Shown here: positions 13,266-25,330 of the stretch, in pieces | How the letters are laid out: every line of letters begins with the position of its first letter | Numbering within the stretch: the first letter of the stretch is position 1 | Notes under the pieces: generated by a model | What the model was told of the DNA's origin: nothing | Databases searched by the model: none | The model's input: only the letters and a program-made list of their open reading frames with translations | Position numbers and translations under genes: made by a program | Assembly (NCBI GenBank): GCA_026874595.1 | Contig: CM049309.1 | Span: forward strand, 40,875,079 to 40,939,078 | Source of the DNA: Sipunculus nudus | Lineage: Eukaryota > Annelida > Sipuncula > Golfingiida > Sipunculidae | Length of the DNA stretch: 64,000 bases | Direction: 5' to 3'

Positions 13266-15168
13266 ATGTCTGTTTTTGCATTGCCAAAACAACCTCATTA
13301 AATTGAGATTAGAGATTAAATTGAAATAAAATGATTTACAAAAATCATAAGCAGATATTGAATATGTTTTACACACAGCAACTGAGTTGATATATAAGTG
13401 ATAAGAAATGACCATCTCATAATCTTCATGTCTTGTGTGAAAGTAACGACATGCATCCACTTTGATTAACCTTGGGACAGAGGTGTTCAGAGTTGTGTGC
13501 AGCAGGGAATTGTGGGATGCCTTTGGGGATAAAATGAGATTAATCATTGCTGAAAGGGATATGGAGACCCAGCAGCCATTATGATGGCCAGCAATCGATT
13601 AATCAACCAAAATTTCACCTCGTTCCATCTGCTTAGGATGGCGGCCAAGGTTCTCTCCCCCCCCCCCTTTTTTGCATTATCTTCATCGGAATCCTCGTAT
13701 TTGAACTTCGTTGGATCCAGCTCTCCTATGTTTACACCAATTCAGTCATCTCTGTTTGTCTGTTTCTTCAGTTGGAAAATCCTTAGTCGTGTAATCATCA
13801 TTTCTTGTTTGCTCATTGCTCCCACTGGAAAATGCAATATTGCTGGGTTTTTTTCTCTTCATATTTATCTATTCTTTCCAATCAGAAATACATGATGCCT
13901 GGAAATCTCATTAATTCTATGTTCCTGCTTTTTTCCACTTTGATAATATGTGGTCACTACAACTGAAAGATGTAGTCTGAATCAGCTTAACTAAGCTTTG
14001 TTATGTTAATAAGCTGGAGAGTGGAATAAACATCCTTATTACTAAAAGGTTAGTAAAATTCTCTCCTCAGGGATTTACATTGTACATTGCTGTAGCTTTA
14101 CTAACCTTTATGGAATCTACAGGGACAGGAACCAACATACAGAGCTTGTACCGTATGACTGTATACATGCACAGTACATTTACAATACATGTATGATACA
14201 CAAGCAGCCTATGATGAACACTTTCTTTATGTTGTTCTTTTCTACAGAATGCAACTAATTTGTAATGGTTTTTTATAAGCAGTTCTTTGTGCCAATTGTT
14301 CATGTACTGGATGTTTTACATATGTCATCTCAATTACAATTATATAACACTTATCTCAACTTGTAATTGTAAGTTTCATATCTAATTACCATAATTCTAT
14401 TTTATGTGAGTGTTTATTTTTTTACTATTTGGACTACTTGGACAGTTCAGAATTACTGTGAAAGATAATCAAAGTTTCTTTCTGAACAAGAGATAAGATA
14501 AACATAACAAAAATGAAAAAAATGAAAAAGAGTTTTAAGTTGCCCTAAATGATTCCTTTCTTATCCGGATAAATGAAAATTCTCAACTTTCCAACGTTTG
14601 AATTTCAATTCAGAATTCCAGTCATTCCGGGGGAAAATGAGAATTCCCATTCTTCCCAGGAGGGACTGGAAAGTCCCAGATTCTCATTCTTCCCTCAACA
14701 TTTATATTTTCCATTTGTATCAAATGGGGACAGATTGAAACATTATCCACCGTAATATATACTTTATAGGCTGATTATCTCTGGCCAAACACACACAGAA
14801 CTTCTAATTTGTCATCATAGGTGACAATTTGTTCTCTCCTGTAATTAAGTGGTTACTTTAAACGCCGGTAATTTCGGAAATTTTCACCATCTATGTGGTT
14901 AAACCGAATCTTTGATTTGTAAGTTCACTTTCAGTTAAGCATGCAATTATACATTATGAAGCCATTTAATCCTATAGTTAATAAGTTAATAAGTTAGGAT
15001 TTTCAAAAATATCATATATAAAAAAACAGTTAGATAAAATAATGTTACAAGCAGTTTCTAGAGGAAGGGGCAAAAAACACTGAAAACTTGGTACACATAA
15101 AATTCAAATTTATCACAAGAGATGATCTAAAAAAGAAAAACGTTAATCCAGCTGGGATAGAGGTAAAT
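13266..15168. other. No gene recognised
   Basis: A moderately GC-rich block at 13480-13660 includes GCAATCGATTAATCA and GGATGGCGGCC, which could be a regulatory block; this is inference only. The rest is ordinary AT-rich DNA. Confidence 0.4.
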
Positions 15169-15683
15169 GGATTAGCGTTTGATGCTATCTCAGCGGAACA
15201 TCTGTGGTGATGTGGGATACAGTAACAGGGTATTAAGAGCTTGGCAAACATGTCCAGATGATGGGTTTATGAGTTATCTGATTTTGCGTGAATGATTTAT
15301 AAGAAATTTATTGAGCTGCTGACTGTGGCATCCAGTGCAGTATGATACTTTTGGCTAGTTCCTACCAATTTTGTGGCATGCTTTTTGAATTTCAGTGCTA
15401 GATATTTTTCATAAGGGAGTCTGAAAGGTATACACATGCTCCCCCTTGGAATCCAGAAATAAGATTTCTGTGATCTAATTTCTGCAAACTACAGACGTAA
15501 AATCATTTTTACCTTCAAAACTAGTTGTTTTATTCGAAGATTTCCTTATTCACAACCACAGCTCAAGAGGTTGGCAAATTGCGGTTCGGGTGATGTGTCA
15601 AATTGATATAGAGTCTGATGTGGATGTTGATGTAACAGCTTGATATACAAAATAATACATAAACATATACATATGATATACAT

Positions 15684-15721
<38 letters not shown>

Positions 15722-15822
15722 AAAACCCATTATCTTGACATGTTTGCTGAGCTCTTAATACCCTGTTACTGTGTCCCGCACCACCACAGATGTTCTGCTG
15801 AGATAGCATCAAACATTAATCC
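15169..15822. repeat. Large inverted repeat, arms about 100 bp, loop about 450 bp
   Basis: Left arm 15169-15269 and right arm 15722-15822 are reverse complements with roughly 88% identity by eye. Shared blocks include TTTGATGCTATCTCAGC, GAACATCTGTGGTG, CAGTAACAGGGTATTAAGAG and GCAAACATGTC. The loop includes an AT microsatellite adjacent to the right arm. A transcript could fold into a long hairpin. No target-site duplication was obvious. Confidence 0.85.
15684..15721. repeat. (AT)n microsatellite
   Basis: Run of AT dinucleotides with one G interruption, at the inner edge of the right arm of the 15.2-15.8 kb inverted repeat. Confidence 0.95.
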
Positions 15823-15984
15823 AGCATGATATATATATGAGTGTAATACATTATGTGTCATCATGTATAGAGGTGAATAAATCAGAGGTAGAAATGATGA
15901 TTATGTGCATCACATTCATCATAACAAATACAAAATACTGTCACCACTATGTAAGAAATCCTAGGAGGATTTTTCTACCTCAAA

Positions 15985-16262
15985 CAGAGCCCTCCTGGAT
16001 GGGGGTATTCTTCAGGAGCTTTCTGGTTCTGTACCTGCTCTGGTCCCTCAGGGACAGTTACTTTGACAAGAATGCCCCAGGGAACACCTGTCCCTGCCTC
16101 TGTGCCTACTGGACTGTGGCAGGAATACTGCCCCTGCTGCTAGAGGCTGCAGGTGCTGTCAGTAGAAGATGAAGTTATTCCGCCAGGACAGGAATGTCTG
16201 GTGGCTGTCCCCTTTCTGTCTCCTGTTTGCAGTCAACACCTTCCTTGGTGACTCATGTGACT
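15985..16262. other. GC-rich patch in AT-rich intron, function unknown
   Basis: Base composition rises clearly above the surroundings for about 280 bp. On the plus strand a frame ends at 16172 after about 60 residues; a second short frame starting ATGAAGTTATTC (34 codons, rich in W, F, C and L) overlaps its stop. I recognise neither protein and see no splice signals that would make them exons. A conserved non-coding block or an old pseudogene fragment are alternatives. Confidence 0.3.
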
Positions 16263-16284
16263 GTTTAACATAAGCTTCAGTTAA

Positions 16285-16622
16285 TTATATTTGCAAGGTT
16301 AAAATTTCATTTTTTTCTTCGTTTCGCAAGGATTTCATTTTCATGATTTCACCATAAAATAATCTACATAGAGCATATGAATTATCATATGAATAAATTA
16401 TATTAATAATACATGCAAAACTTTGTAAAACTGGACAGAATCCCAAATGATCATCAAATGAGGAGAAATTACTGTCCACTATTGATCTGATGTCATTTAT
16501 TATAGCAACCTTTTTTGTTTTGACTTGCCTTGATGATGGCACCTCTTTTTCATGAATGTTTTATTTTCGTGTTAATTTCCTTTTTTTGCAAAAATTCCAA
16601 ATTTGAACATCTGTAGAACAAT
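16285..16622. mobile_element. Dispersed element copy (family with GCAAGGTTAAAATTT start)
   Basis: The left end GCAAGGTTAAAATTT and the right end with CCAAATTTGAAC and ATCTGTAG match the outer parts of the block at 51985-52850. Interior words such as GATTTCACCATAAAATAA and ATTTTCGTG recur there in diverged form. No coding capacity. Confidence 0.55.
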
Positions 16623-18634
16623 AAGACAGCCACAGTACCCAATTCTGTCTCTCTTTTTGTTCTTGTGCACAAGATATCTGTAAATGTTAGGCATGGGTTT
16701 GAGTCAAATTTTGTGGATAAATACACCTTCAAGTTCAAGAATGGGATTTTTCTTTAGATTTATGAATAGCAGCAGTTTCCCTCATTTGATGCAGGAGAGA
16801 GTAGTACTGAGGTGTGAGACTTGTGGGATTCACAGAGGTTTTGAGATCAAATGTATTCATAAGTGTACACGAGAGTCCACATCTTAACTCTCCTGGTGTT
16901 TATTCCCTGTAGGATAATTCCTTCATAAGAACATTTATTGAGTATAAAAATGTGCAACATATCCTGGTTGTTGGTGCAGAGAACAGAAACCAAACATAAT
17001 GTGTACTCTTCAACCCTTGTTTAAACAATTTGCATGTATTATCTGTTTCATAATAAAATGAAAAGGCATGCATGGTATTAGCTGATGGATTATTAGTCAT
17101 CAGTGCTAATGTAATGTTGATCACAATTTGAAGTTTTATATTATATGATATATTGAGATTCAGAATACAGTCATAATTAGAAAATACAGTACGCATTTAA
17201 TACTATGGAGGTTCCCTGTACTATGGCAAGCAGACTGCCACCTTGTGGTTTGTGTGAGGAGGATTGTATATTATGAGGGAGAACCACTGTTGAAAAACCA
17301 CTGGGAGGTTTTCAGCAGCAGAAGTCTGATTTCTACTTTGGTGACTAGTAGATGGATTTGGATTGTTCTTTCTGCACACATCTGACTGATTTCCTCAGAG
17401 AGATGGTACGTGTTACAGCTTTTGTATTGATGGAGGCGGCACCCAGATGGCAGTTCTGTTTCCCTATTGGCTGGCCAATGTGCTGATTTCCCATCAGCCA
17501 CGTGAAGAAAACACTCTGCATTTTTGAAGGTACTTAAAGAACAAGTCCTTTGGGACCAAAAGTGTACCCAGTAGATCCAGAAGAAGTGTAGGGAGCTGCA
17601 AGTGTGGTTGACTTATTTACAGATTTCGGTGTGCTGGTTTGTTTGAAGCTCAGCAAGTTGGAGGAAATAACATTCCATGCAGAGTCAAAGTGGTCTGGCT
17701 GACTGCCTCTCGTAAACCACTTAGAATTGAGGTACAATGTATGTCATTTATACCCTTAGCTTAAGAGCTTTAGTGACCACATATGGAAATAACAGTTCTG
17801 ATTGATGTAAAAAAATGTTTAGATCCCTTAGTTCATGAGATCTTGTAACCCTTAATTGAGGGATGCCATAGATATAATAGCAAAAAAATAGCCAAAAAAG
17901 TAAATTATTATGAATAGATAAAAAAAAATTGTGTAACTGATCACCTGAGCTCATGAGGTATAGTGACCAAATGAGGAAATTATTGAGAAAAGCTCTGTAA
18001 TATATATTTATTCTCTACTGGTGAGGTATAGTGACCAAATCTGGACGTTCTTGCGAATTAAGAACACTTTTTGCACAATAAATTTTTATCAAACCATTTA
18101 CAATTAAGATTTGGCATAAAACATTGAGTATCCCAAATAAACGATACAGACTTGTCCCAAAATCAAACCCTCCTTCTTGGTAATTGTATTATGTGTAATT
18201 AAATATGGCATCAGAGCTTGTTAGTCTTAGTGTCTTCAAAGGGAAGCAAACAAAAGCATAACAAAAAATAAGTTAGTATACTGTTGTCTGAAATTATATG
18301 AAAATAAATCAATTTTTTCTTTGGTCAGTGTCTAGCCAGAAAACTTTTTTTTCTCTGCAGAATAATTCTTCTGTAAATTAATTCTTGCTTGCTGCCAGGT
18401 CAGTATGTCTGAGTCTTATGCAAGTTAATCATCAGTCAAGATTTAGCCAATAAACTGTCTGTGTGCTCTTTTTAGATTAATTCTCACTCTTCCTGGAGTC
18501 ATTGTACCAGTATCCTCGACAGAATCAAGCCAATTTGTCTGCATTCCCGGAACATTAATACCCAGTCAGGATATAGCTAATAGATATATTGGTCCGTAAA
18601 CAGTTCTCACTTAGATTCAAGTCAATGTGCATTA

Positions 18635-19074
18635 ACTGTAGGTGCCTTTTTCTTCCTAAGGGTTTCAAATTTGCGATATTCACAAAATGGTTATTATCGC
18701 AAAAATGAAGCCTTCAAGAATAAGACTTCCCACCACTGAAAGCAAATTGAAAGTGAAAGTTTAATATGATGAATAATAATATAACTTATGATCAAAGATT
18801 GATTATATGAATGATATCATGCAGATCTTTCAAATTATCTGAAATTAATGAAAAATAATTACACTTGGTCGATATTCCCTTTAGTCCCTGAGCAATTATT
18901 GAGATTTTGCACACTTATTATTTGATATAATTAATCAGTATACTTATGTGTATACCCCGTGTAGGTCTGATGTAAGGTGAGATCACAAAAATTGAACCCT
19001 CACGAAACACTGAAAAGGTGAAAATCATGAAACTTTAACTCGCAAAAATGAAGCTAACCACAGTATGTTTGATA
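18635..19074. mobile_element. MITE-like element with ACTGTGGTT-type inverted termini
   Basis: The left terminus ACTGTAGGTGCC faces a right terminus that reads ACTGTGGTTAGC on the minus strand. Inside are GGGTTTCAAATTTGCG and TCGCAAAAATGAAGC words. A second, 3'-truncated copy starts at 60418. About 440 bp, no coding frame. Confidence 0.6.
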
Positions 19075-19924
19075 AGTTAAATTTGATGCAAGATTGAATT
19101 AGCTTGTGTGTGCCATTTACTAATAAACTCACATTATATCTAACATTTTCAGAAAACTTTATCATACTCAGGTCCTAGTAAACATTTTTATGTATCATTT
19201 ATAAATTGTTCTCAGACCTGACAATACCTTTACTATGGACAGATTATTTCTTACTCAAAATTGGATATATCCATTGCATGTATCATGACATCTTCAACTG
19301 ACCTTTTGTTAATCGCAGATAAATTTCAGTATAACGAGCTGATTCTTCTCAGTTAAGGTGCAGAGAAGATAGGGTCTGTGGAAATCATTTCAACCTGACT
19401 ACCTGATTACTGTCCAGCTGGTTTTCACCTATATGACATCTGTACTAATGTAACTTTATCATTCATGCATGAGGATCTAGCTGGGTGTAACCATGTCTGG
19501 TCTGATCATTGGTCTGTTGTCTGCATCATATAATAGGTCTCCTCCATCTCACCATTATATCTTCATCCTTTTGATCATTCAGTCAGTATCAATCTCGCCC
19601 TAGGTCTCACAAATGCCAGGGTTTCCAACTTGTCTGGCAAGTTCAGAAAATGAATTTTGCTTTTCCAGTCAGGGATATTCTCAGGAATTCTTAGGTAAGC
19701 CCCAAGACACAAAAAAGTGGTCCGTGTGTTATGTTCGTATCATGTCTAAAAAGCTTACAAACTTGTTCATTGGCGGTGGTGTGCTTTTTAAAGTGGAAAT
19801 CTCTGATTTATTATATTTCTATGGTAAGTTGCCTGTAGTGCATAATTATGTGTTGGCACACTTTGTTTACTTGTCAGAGAGGAGAAAGGTCTAAATGATT
19901 ATCCTGGAATTTTTAAAATTACCA

Positions 19925-20340
19925 GCTTCTGTGGCTCAGGGGTAGAGCAGCGGACCCAAAACCGGGAGGTCGTGAGTCCAAATCTCAGCCGAGGAGCAGT
20001 GAGATTTTTCACAGTCGTCCCCATCACAGGGTGAGCACTCTGTGGGCTTCATAGGAAGGCTGTGCCCCCCGGCTGTGTAGTACTCACACACAAGTACATT
20101 TGTGGGGGATTCATTGCCGTTATGACCAAGCAATGGGGATGATGACACATGCACCTAGAACATGCAGGTACAGTAGACACCGGGCCTGGTTGACACCAGG
20201 ATACCACATAATATGATAGGAAGTGAGTGCAACTGCCCTGTCAAGTAGTCCCAAACCAAAAGGAAAACTCTGCTGATGTACATACTCAGGTAAAGAATTA
20301 GATAAGTAGGCATTATAATATGGAGGTGATTACCTCCACA
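19925..20340 (+). mobile_element. tRNA-derived SINE
   Basis: The first 70 bases are tRNA-like. An RNA polymerase III A box (TGGCTCAGGGGTAGAGC) lies at 19932 and a B box (GTCGTGAGTCC) at 19969, spaced as in a tRNA gene. A non-tRNA body of about 300 bases follows. Cloverleaf pairing at the 5' end is poor and there is no CCA-compatible 3' end, so this is a SINE and not a functional tRNA gene. The 3' limit is approximate; no clear target-site duplication was found. Confidence 0.75.
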
Positions 20341-22913
20341 AAACAATTGAAAATTCATAATGGGATAATCAGGTAATTCTGTTTTGATGAAACACTTGGA
20401 GCCCTGGCTGTGTAGGAAGATGAAACTATTGTTCTGATTCTGATGTCAGTGTCGATTATGATGATATAGCTTGCCCGCCATCTATCTCTAGTATTTATAT
20501 GGTGTTACTAATGTATCTGCTGTGGATTCTTTTGGGATTACAGTACAGATAATCAACACTCAGATGAATGATTGACACAAAACTAATGAGCTGTGGAAGG
20601 ACTGTTAACAGCTGCAACAGCAAGAAATCTATAATTTACATAGGTCAGGAGTGGTCAGCACAGCCCTGATCAATAAACGACCGCTATAGAAAACCTTGTC
20701 ACGCTAAAGATCAAGCCACACATGCTGATTGTCCCCGATTTCCTGATTTGCAACACACTATGGCCGGGCATTTTGGGTCAATATGCAAACAAGTGTCAAG
20801 TTATTCAGTGTGGTGAACATGTTTTGTGGGGTTTTTCAACAAAAATGATTGTTATGAGGAATATTGCATAAACAGCATAATGGATGATGGTTAAGAAATG
20901 ACCATTCATCAAAAGAGAAGATTAATCCACTTTTAATGATGCCAGGGAGGAGGCTACAATTATAATCCAGAATGCTGATTCATTTTCAGATCAGATCTGA
21001 GCATATCATAATGGGAGACCTAATCAGAAGTTGTTTAAAATCAAAATGTGTAATATTTATGTGCGCCTTTGTGTTAAGCATAATAGTTAGGTTGGTTCAC
21101 TGTGCATAATCTGGCTGTTATTTTGGCATCTTTATGCCTTATTGTATGATATGAGATGATTAGACCATATGATGGACTTAACCAGTTGGATAAAGTAGAA
21201 CTTCGAATATCTGAATGGTTTGGGGGACATCATAAAAATTTGTTTTGATAATTGTGGTTATGGATATGCGAGGTCAGACGTTTTTGCAAGAAGTATACTG
21301 TTAGTACATTGATAGGTACATTGGGTATATCATCATCTCAACATTCCATTAATATGCTAATCCTGGAATACAGTAATGTTATCTCATCAGATCATTTTAA
21401 TCCATCGCTTATCCTATTTTCCTTTCAAAAGTAGCAAAGTAATTAATAGAGGTAAATTTTGGTTCCTTACTTTAAATTTTAGAAAAATTGATTTTTGGAA
21501 AAAAGAGATAAGGAAATACGAGGTTTTACTTTATTTCCTTAGTTATGAAATGCTCTAACAGAGCATATTGTAACAATCACAAATTATGAAAATTCGACCT
21601 TTTACTAGATTCTTACTGTTGAACACTCTTATGTGATAAAACCATGTTGTTTAAGATGTTTTGAACATCATTAGTAGATTTGTTTCTGTGTAACATGATA
21701 ACATTTTCTTTTAATTTATCGTTATTAAAAATAATGTCAGGATTAAATTTTGTTTTGTTTTCTCCAATATGTGAATCTGTATAGTCACCTTTGGCATAGG
21801 TGCTTGTTCCTACAAAATGTTCCTCCAGTTAATACTGTGTTTTATGGTTCGTGATACCTGTCTGGATGTGCATCCTCCCCGGCCCTGATGTTGGTCACCT
21901 CCATTGACCTGTTTGATATTGAGCTTATAGCTCAATGGAATAGCTGTGATGGTATGACCTGCAGACAGGTATACGTGTATTGAATTTGTGGGCGTTGAAC
22001 AAAACCAGAGTTAGACATATAGATAGATTTCTCTTGATAGAGTTACAGGCACTACTGATGAAATAATGGCAGTGCACCCATCAGTTTATATCACTTTCAC
22101 TTTATTTGATATCATTTTTCATTTGCATGACAGAATCTGTTCAAGTTGACTCTAGTTATGTACTAGCCTCTGTGCAGGTCTACATATATTGAATTATCAG
22201 GTATTTTTTCTGTTGTGTATATTTTTCATTGAGTTGGCCTTTGGTTTATTCCGACCACACATTGGTATCAATTAATAGTTGAGTAGGCCATGCACTGGGA
22301 TCAATAGGACCCCGAAGCAATGATTTATGCCCCATTTTAACACTCAAATCCTTATATAAATGCCAATATTGAGCAAGGCGTGACCCAAATGTGGTCTGTC
22401 TTTGGTAAAATAACATATCATCACATGAGTTAGGTTGCCTGGTATGGACACAAGAGATAATATGATTCTAGATAATGGGGGGCAGTGCCTTGACTAATAT
22501 TTGTCCAACAAATCCATTGAGCTTAGTATCATCCATGTTGCAGCTGCTGGTGAGCTCTGGGGCCAGGCTGATAAGTCAAATTCAAGTCGTCTTGGTATGG
22601 ATTTGATGCTGAATCTTTCAGGCATTGCCATGCGGTTCCTACACCAGTTGTTCAGTTCTTAGGCTTGGTTAATCCTGCTTGTGGTCAGGAGATTCATCGG
22701 TTGCCTAGGGTATCTTAGCCTCGCAGTAAATGATGGTCCACCCTGGGATTGGTTGATAATGGAATAAGTTCTTCTAAGTGATTCCCCCCGAAGTGTGACC
22801 ATTGTACCTTTTCATCTTTAAAGTAAAGTCACCTGTCTCTATCATTTACATGTTCCATCAGTGATAATACTTCAGGACCATCAGTGCAAACCACAGAAAT
22901 ATCAGATCACTTA
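20341..22913. other. No gene recognised
   Basis: AT-rich DNA with short chance frames. A perfect 8-bp hairpin ATTGAGCT-TAT-AGCTCAAT lies at about 21917. The segment at 22530-22760 is somewhat richer in GC and contains GGTTGCCTAGG. Confidence 0.4.
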
Positions 22914-23110
22914 TTTTATTTCTCAAATGAAATCTACACAATTAATTAACTGTAATACTCATTAATGTACAATATCCAAAGGAATTTCATGAAAATTTCA
23001 GTTTTGATAATTTTATTCCTCAAAGGAAATTTGCATAAGTAATTAACTATAATACTTATTGATATTAAATATCCAAAAGGAATATATGAAAATTTAAGGT
23101 TTGATAATTA
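22914..23110. repeat. 97-bp tandem duplication, diverged
   Basis: Two copies, with CTCAAATGAAAT at 22922 and CTCAAAGGAAAT at 23019. Each is followed by TAATTAACT, an AATACT word, AATATCCAAA and GAAAATTT. Substitutions are common, so the event is old. Confidence 0.7.
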
Positions 23111-23899
23111 TTAAATTATGATAATAATGATTACTGGTAATCTTTTTATTGGAAAAGAAGAGAGACTTTATGGCTCCCTTTGCTGCCAGTTATCAGAGCT
23201 GATACTTTCTGTTATCTGACCTACTGACTGTCTGGACTTGTAAAACTTCAAGCTGTCCAGCCTAAAAGAATAATCAAGCTGTCAGAGCAGGCCTTACACA
23301 GGGCTGCCAGAACTAAATTCTATCTAGAACTTGGTGTCCAATGTCAGCTGCAACCTTTCAAGCTTGTACAGTAAAGGAAAAGAAGATGTTAAAGTTGAGT
23401 ATACACCTTTCTGTACTTTTTAGCCCTCAGCTCTTAGGCTGATGGGCTATTGTCATCACCCAAGCTGTCCGTCCGTCCGTCCATCCAGCGTCCGTTAACT
23501 TATACCTTGTGAGCAAGATATCTCTTAAAGGATTCACCGTAGGAATTTTATTTCTTCAGTGAAGATGTATATTGACAAAATCTCGGTCAGGTTCGAAGAT
23601 GGGTGACCTTAACATATTTTTCCAAGTTTAAGAGCTTAATATAGAAAAACACTTAGAAGCTTATTTCTCAGGAACCATCGGGTGGATTCTCATAAAACTT
23701 ACTATGGTCAAGCATGCTGCTCAAGTTTGGTGGTGCCATCTACAATTTTTTATCTTTAATGAATTTTTATCAGATTTTTCAACTTTGTCCTTATGAGTGG
23801 AATAGCTCCAAAAGGATTCACTGTAGAAATTTTATTTCTTCGGTGAAGATGACTTATTTTTAGCTCAGCTGACTATAAGTCATCTGAGCTATAGTCGTG

Positions 23900-23955
23900 G
23901 TCCATTGTCCGTCGTCCGTCCGTCTGTCCGTCCGTCCGTCCGTCCGTCCGTCCGT
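23900..23955. repeat. (GTCC)n simple repeat at the head of a dispersed element
   Basis: About ten GTCC tetramers in a row, after a TAGCTCAGCTGAC head with local inverted symmetry. A shorter run of the same type is at 23467. These heads recur in other dispersed elements of this window. Confidence 0.85.
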
Positions 23956-23994
23956 AGATGTGGCACGTTTTGAAACCGTAAGACCTAGGAATCC

Positions 23995-25330
23995 AAAATT
24001 CAGCATAATGTTAGATGTCCCCAAGATCTCCTACCAAGCTGAAAACTGGGTCTTTGCAACTTCGTTCCTTTGAGAAATTAAGGAAAAACCTCAATTTTTT
24101 ATTAAAAACCTATTTTCACACTTCAGGACTGCCTAATATCAAAACCACTCATCTGTTTTTCCTCATATTTACCATAAATATTCCTCTATATAGTTCCTAT
24201 GTACATGCCAGAATTTATGTCTGTATTATTTAATTTAAAAAAGTTATGGGCCCAAACATAATGCATTTTGTAAAAAATCAGGAAAGATATTTGATCACTT
24301 AACACAAAAAATGTTAAAGCTATGGACCTTTTTTCCAGTAATATAACTTTAATTAATCAAAATTAAATTGTATACCCAAAATTAGATGAAAATCTTTTAA
24401 ATTTTCTAAAATATTAATAAAAATAAAAAATTGGTACCTTAAATTTTGCCCAACTTTGACCATGGCACGTTTTTTTCCTGTCAGTACTGTGGATTTAATT
24501 TTCACAGCATGTTTTTGTTAGCATTTCAACTGTTAACACCAAAGATTTGAAACCAGTTGATCAAAAACTGTATATTTTAATAAGTTTTCAAGCACCATGT
24601 AACATATTGTACATCAAGCTAGTGTTATGCAGTTTGCAAGAGCTCAGCTCCCCAGCTTCAGCTCTTAGTTCCTTAAATTCGGCATACAGTTAGATGTCTC
24701 CAAAATCCCCTACCATGCCAAGAATTTGGTCACTAGGACTTAATACCTTCGAGATATTAATGAAAAACTTCATTTTTCCATTAAAAACCCATTGTTACAC
24801 TTCAAGACTGCCTAATATCAAAACCACTGATCTGACTTTAATCATAAATAATATACATATTTTTCATTCTCTATGCACATGCCAGAATGATGTCAGTATT
24901 GCGTAATGTTTTAAGTTATGGGCCCAAACATAATGCACTTTGTAAAAAATCAAGAAATATATTACTCCCTTAACAAGGGCATTGCTGAAGCTAGAGATTT
25001 TTTTGTCAGGGATGTAACATTATTTAATCAAGATTCAATTGAATACCCAAATTAGTTCTGAATTTTTTCAAATTTTATAAGTTATTAGTATAAATATAAA
25101 ATTAGTACCTTAAATTTTGCCCTACTGTGACCATGGCACGTTTGTGTCCTGTGAGCACTGTTGATATAATTTTCATATCATGCACACATTAGGATTTCAG
25201 CTTTTTAGTTTAGAAAGCTGAAAGAAATTGGCCAAAAATTGTAGCTTTTATTAATGTTTTTTTATGAGACCCTGTCAGACTTTGGCTCTCTCCAGCCCCT
25301 CTTGAGTCACCTGTATGTTGACCTTGTTGA
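23995..25330. repeat. Two tandem copies of a 679-bp dispersed unit
   Basis: TTAGATGTCCCCAAGA (about 24011) and TTAGATGTCTCCAAAA (about 24690) start two homologous copies with matching order throughout: CCTAATATCAAAACCACT, GGGCCCAAACATAATGCA, a TTGCCC-ACT segment and GACCATGGCACGTTT. The parallel 70-residue frames at 24015 and 24694 are similar to each other but have no other sign of being coding. Confidence 0.75.

Noticed and set aside
16285-16542. 85-codon minus-strand frame
   Set aside because: It lies inside a dispersed element whose other copy (51985-52850) does not keep the frame.
19925-19997. Functional tRNA gene
   Set aside because: Only the A and B boxes are tRNA-like; stem pairing is poor and the sequence continues into a SINE body.
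24015-24906. Two similar 70-codon frames
   Set aside because: They are in the duplicated 679-bp unit; similarity follows from the DNA duplication, and stops differ.
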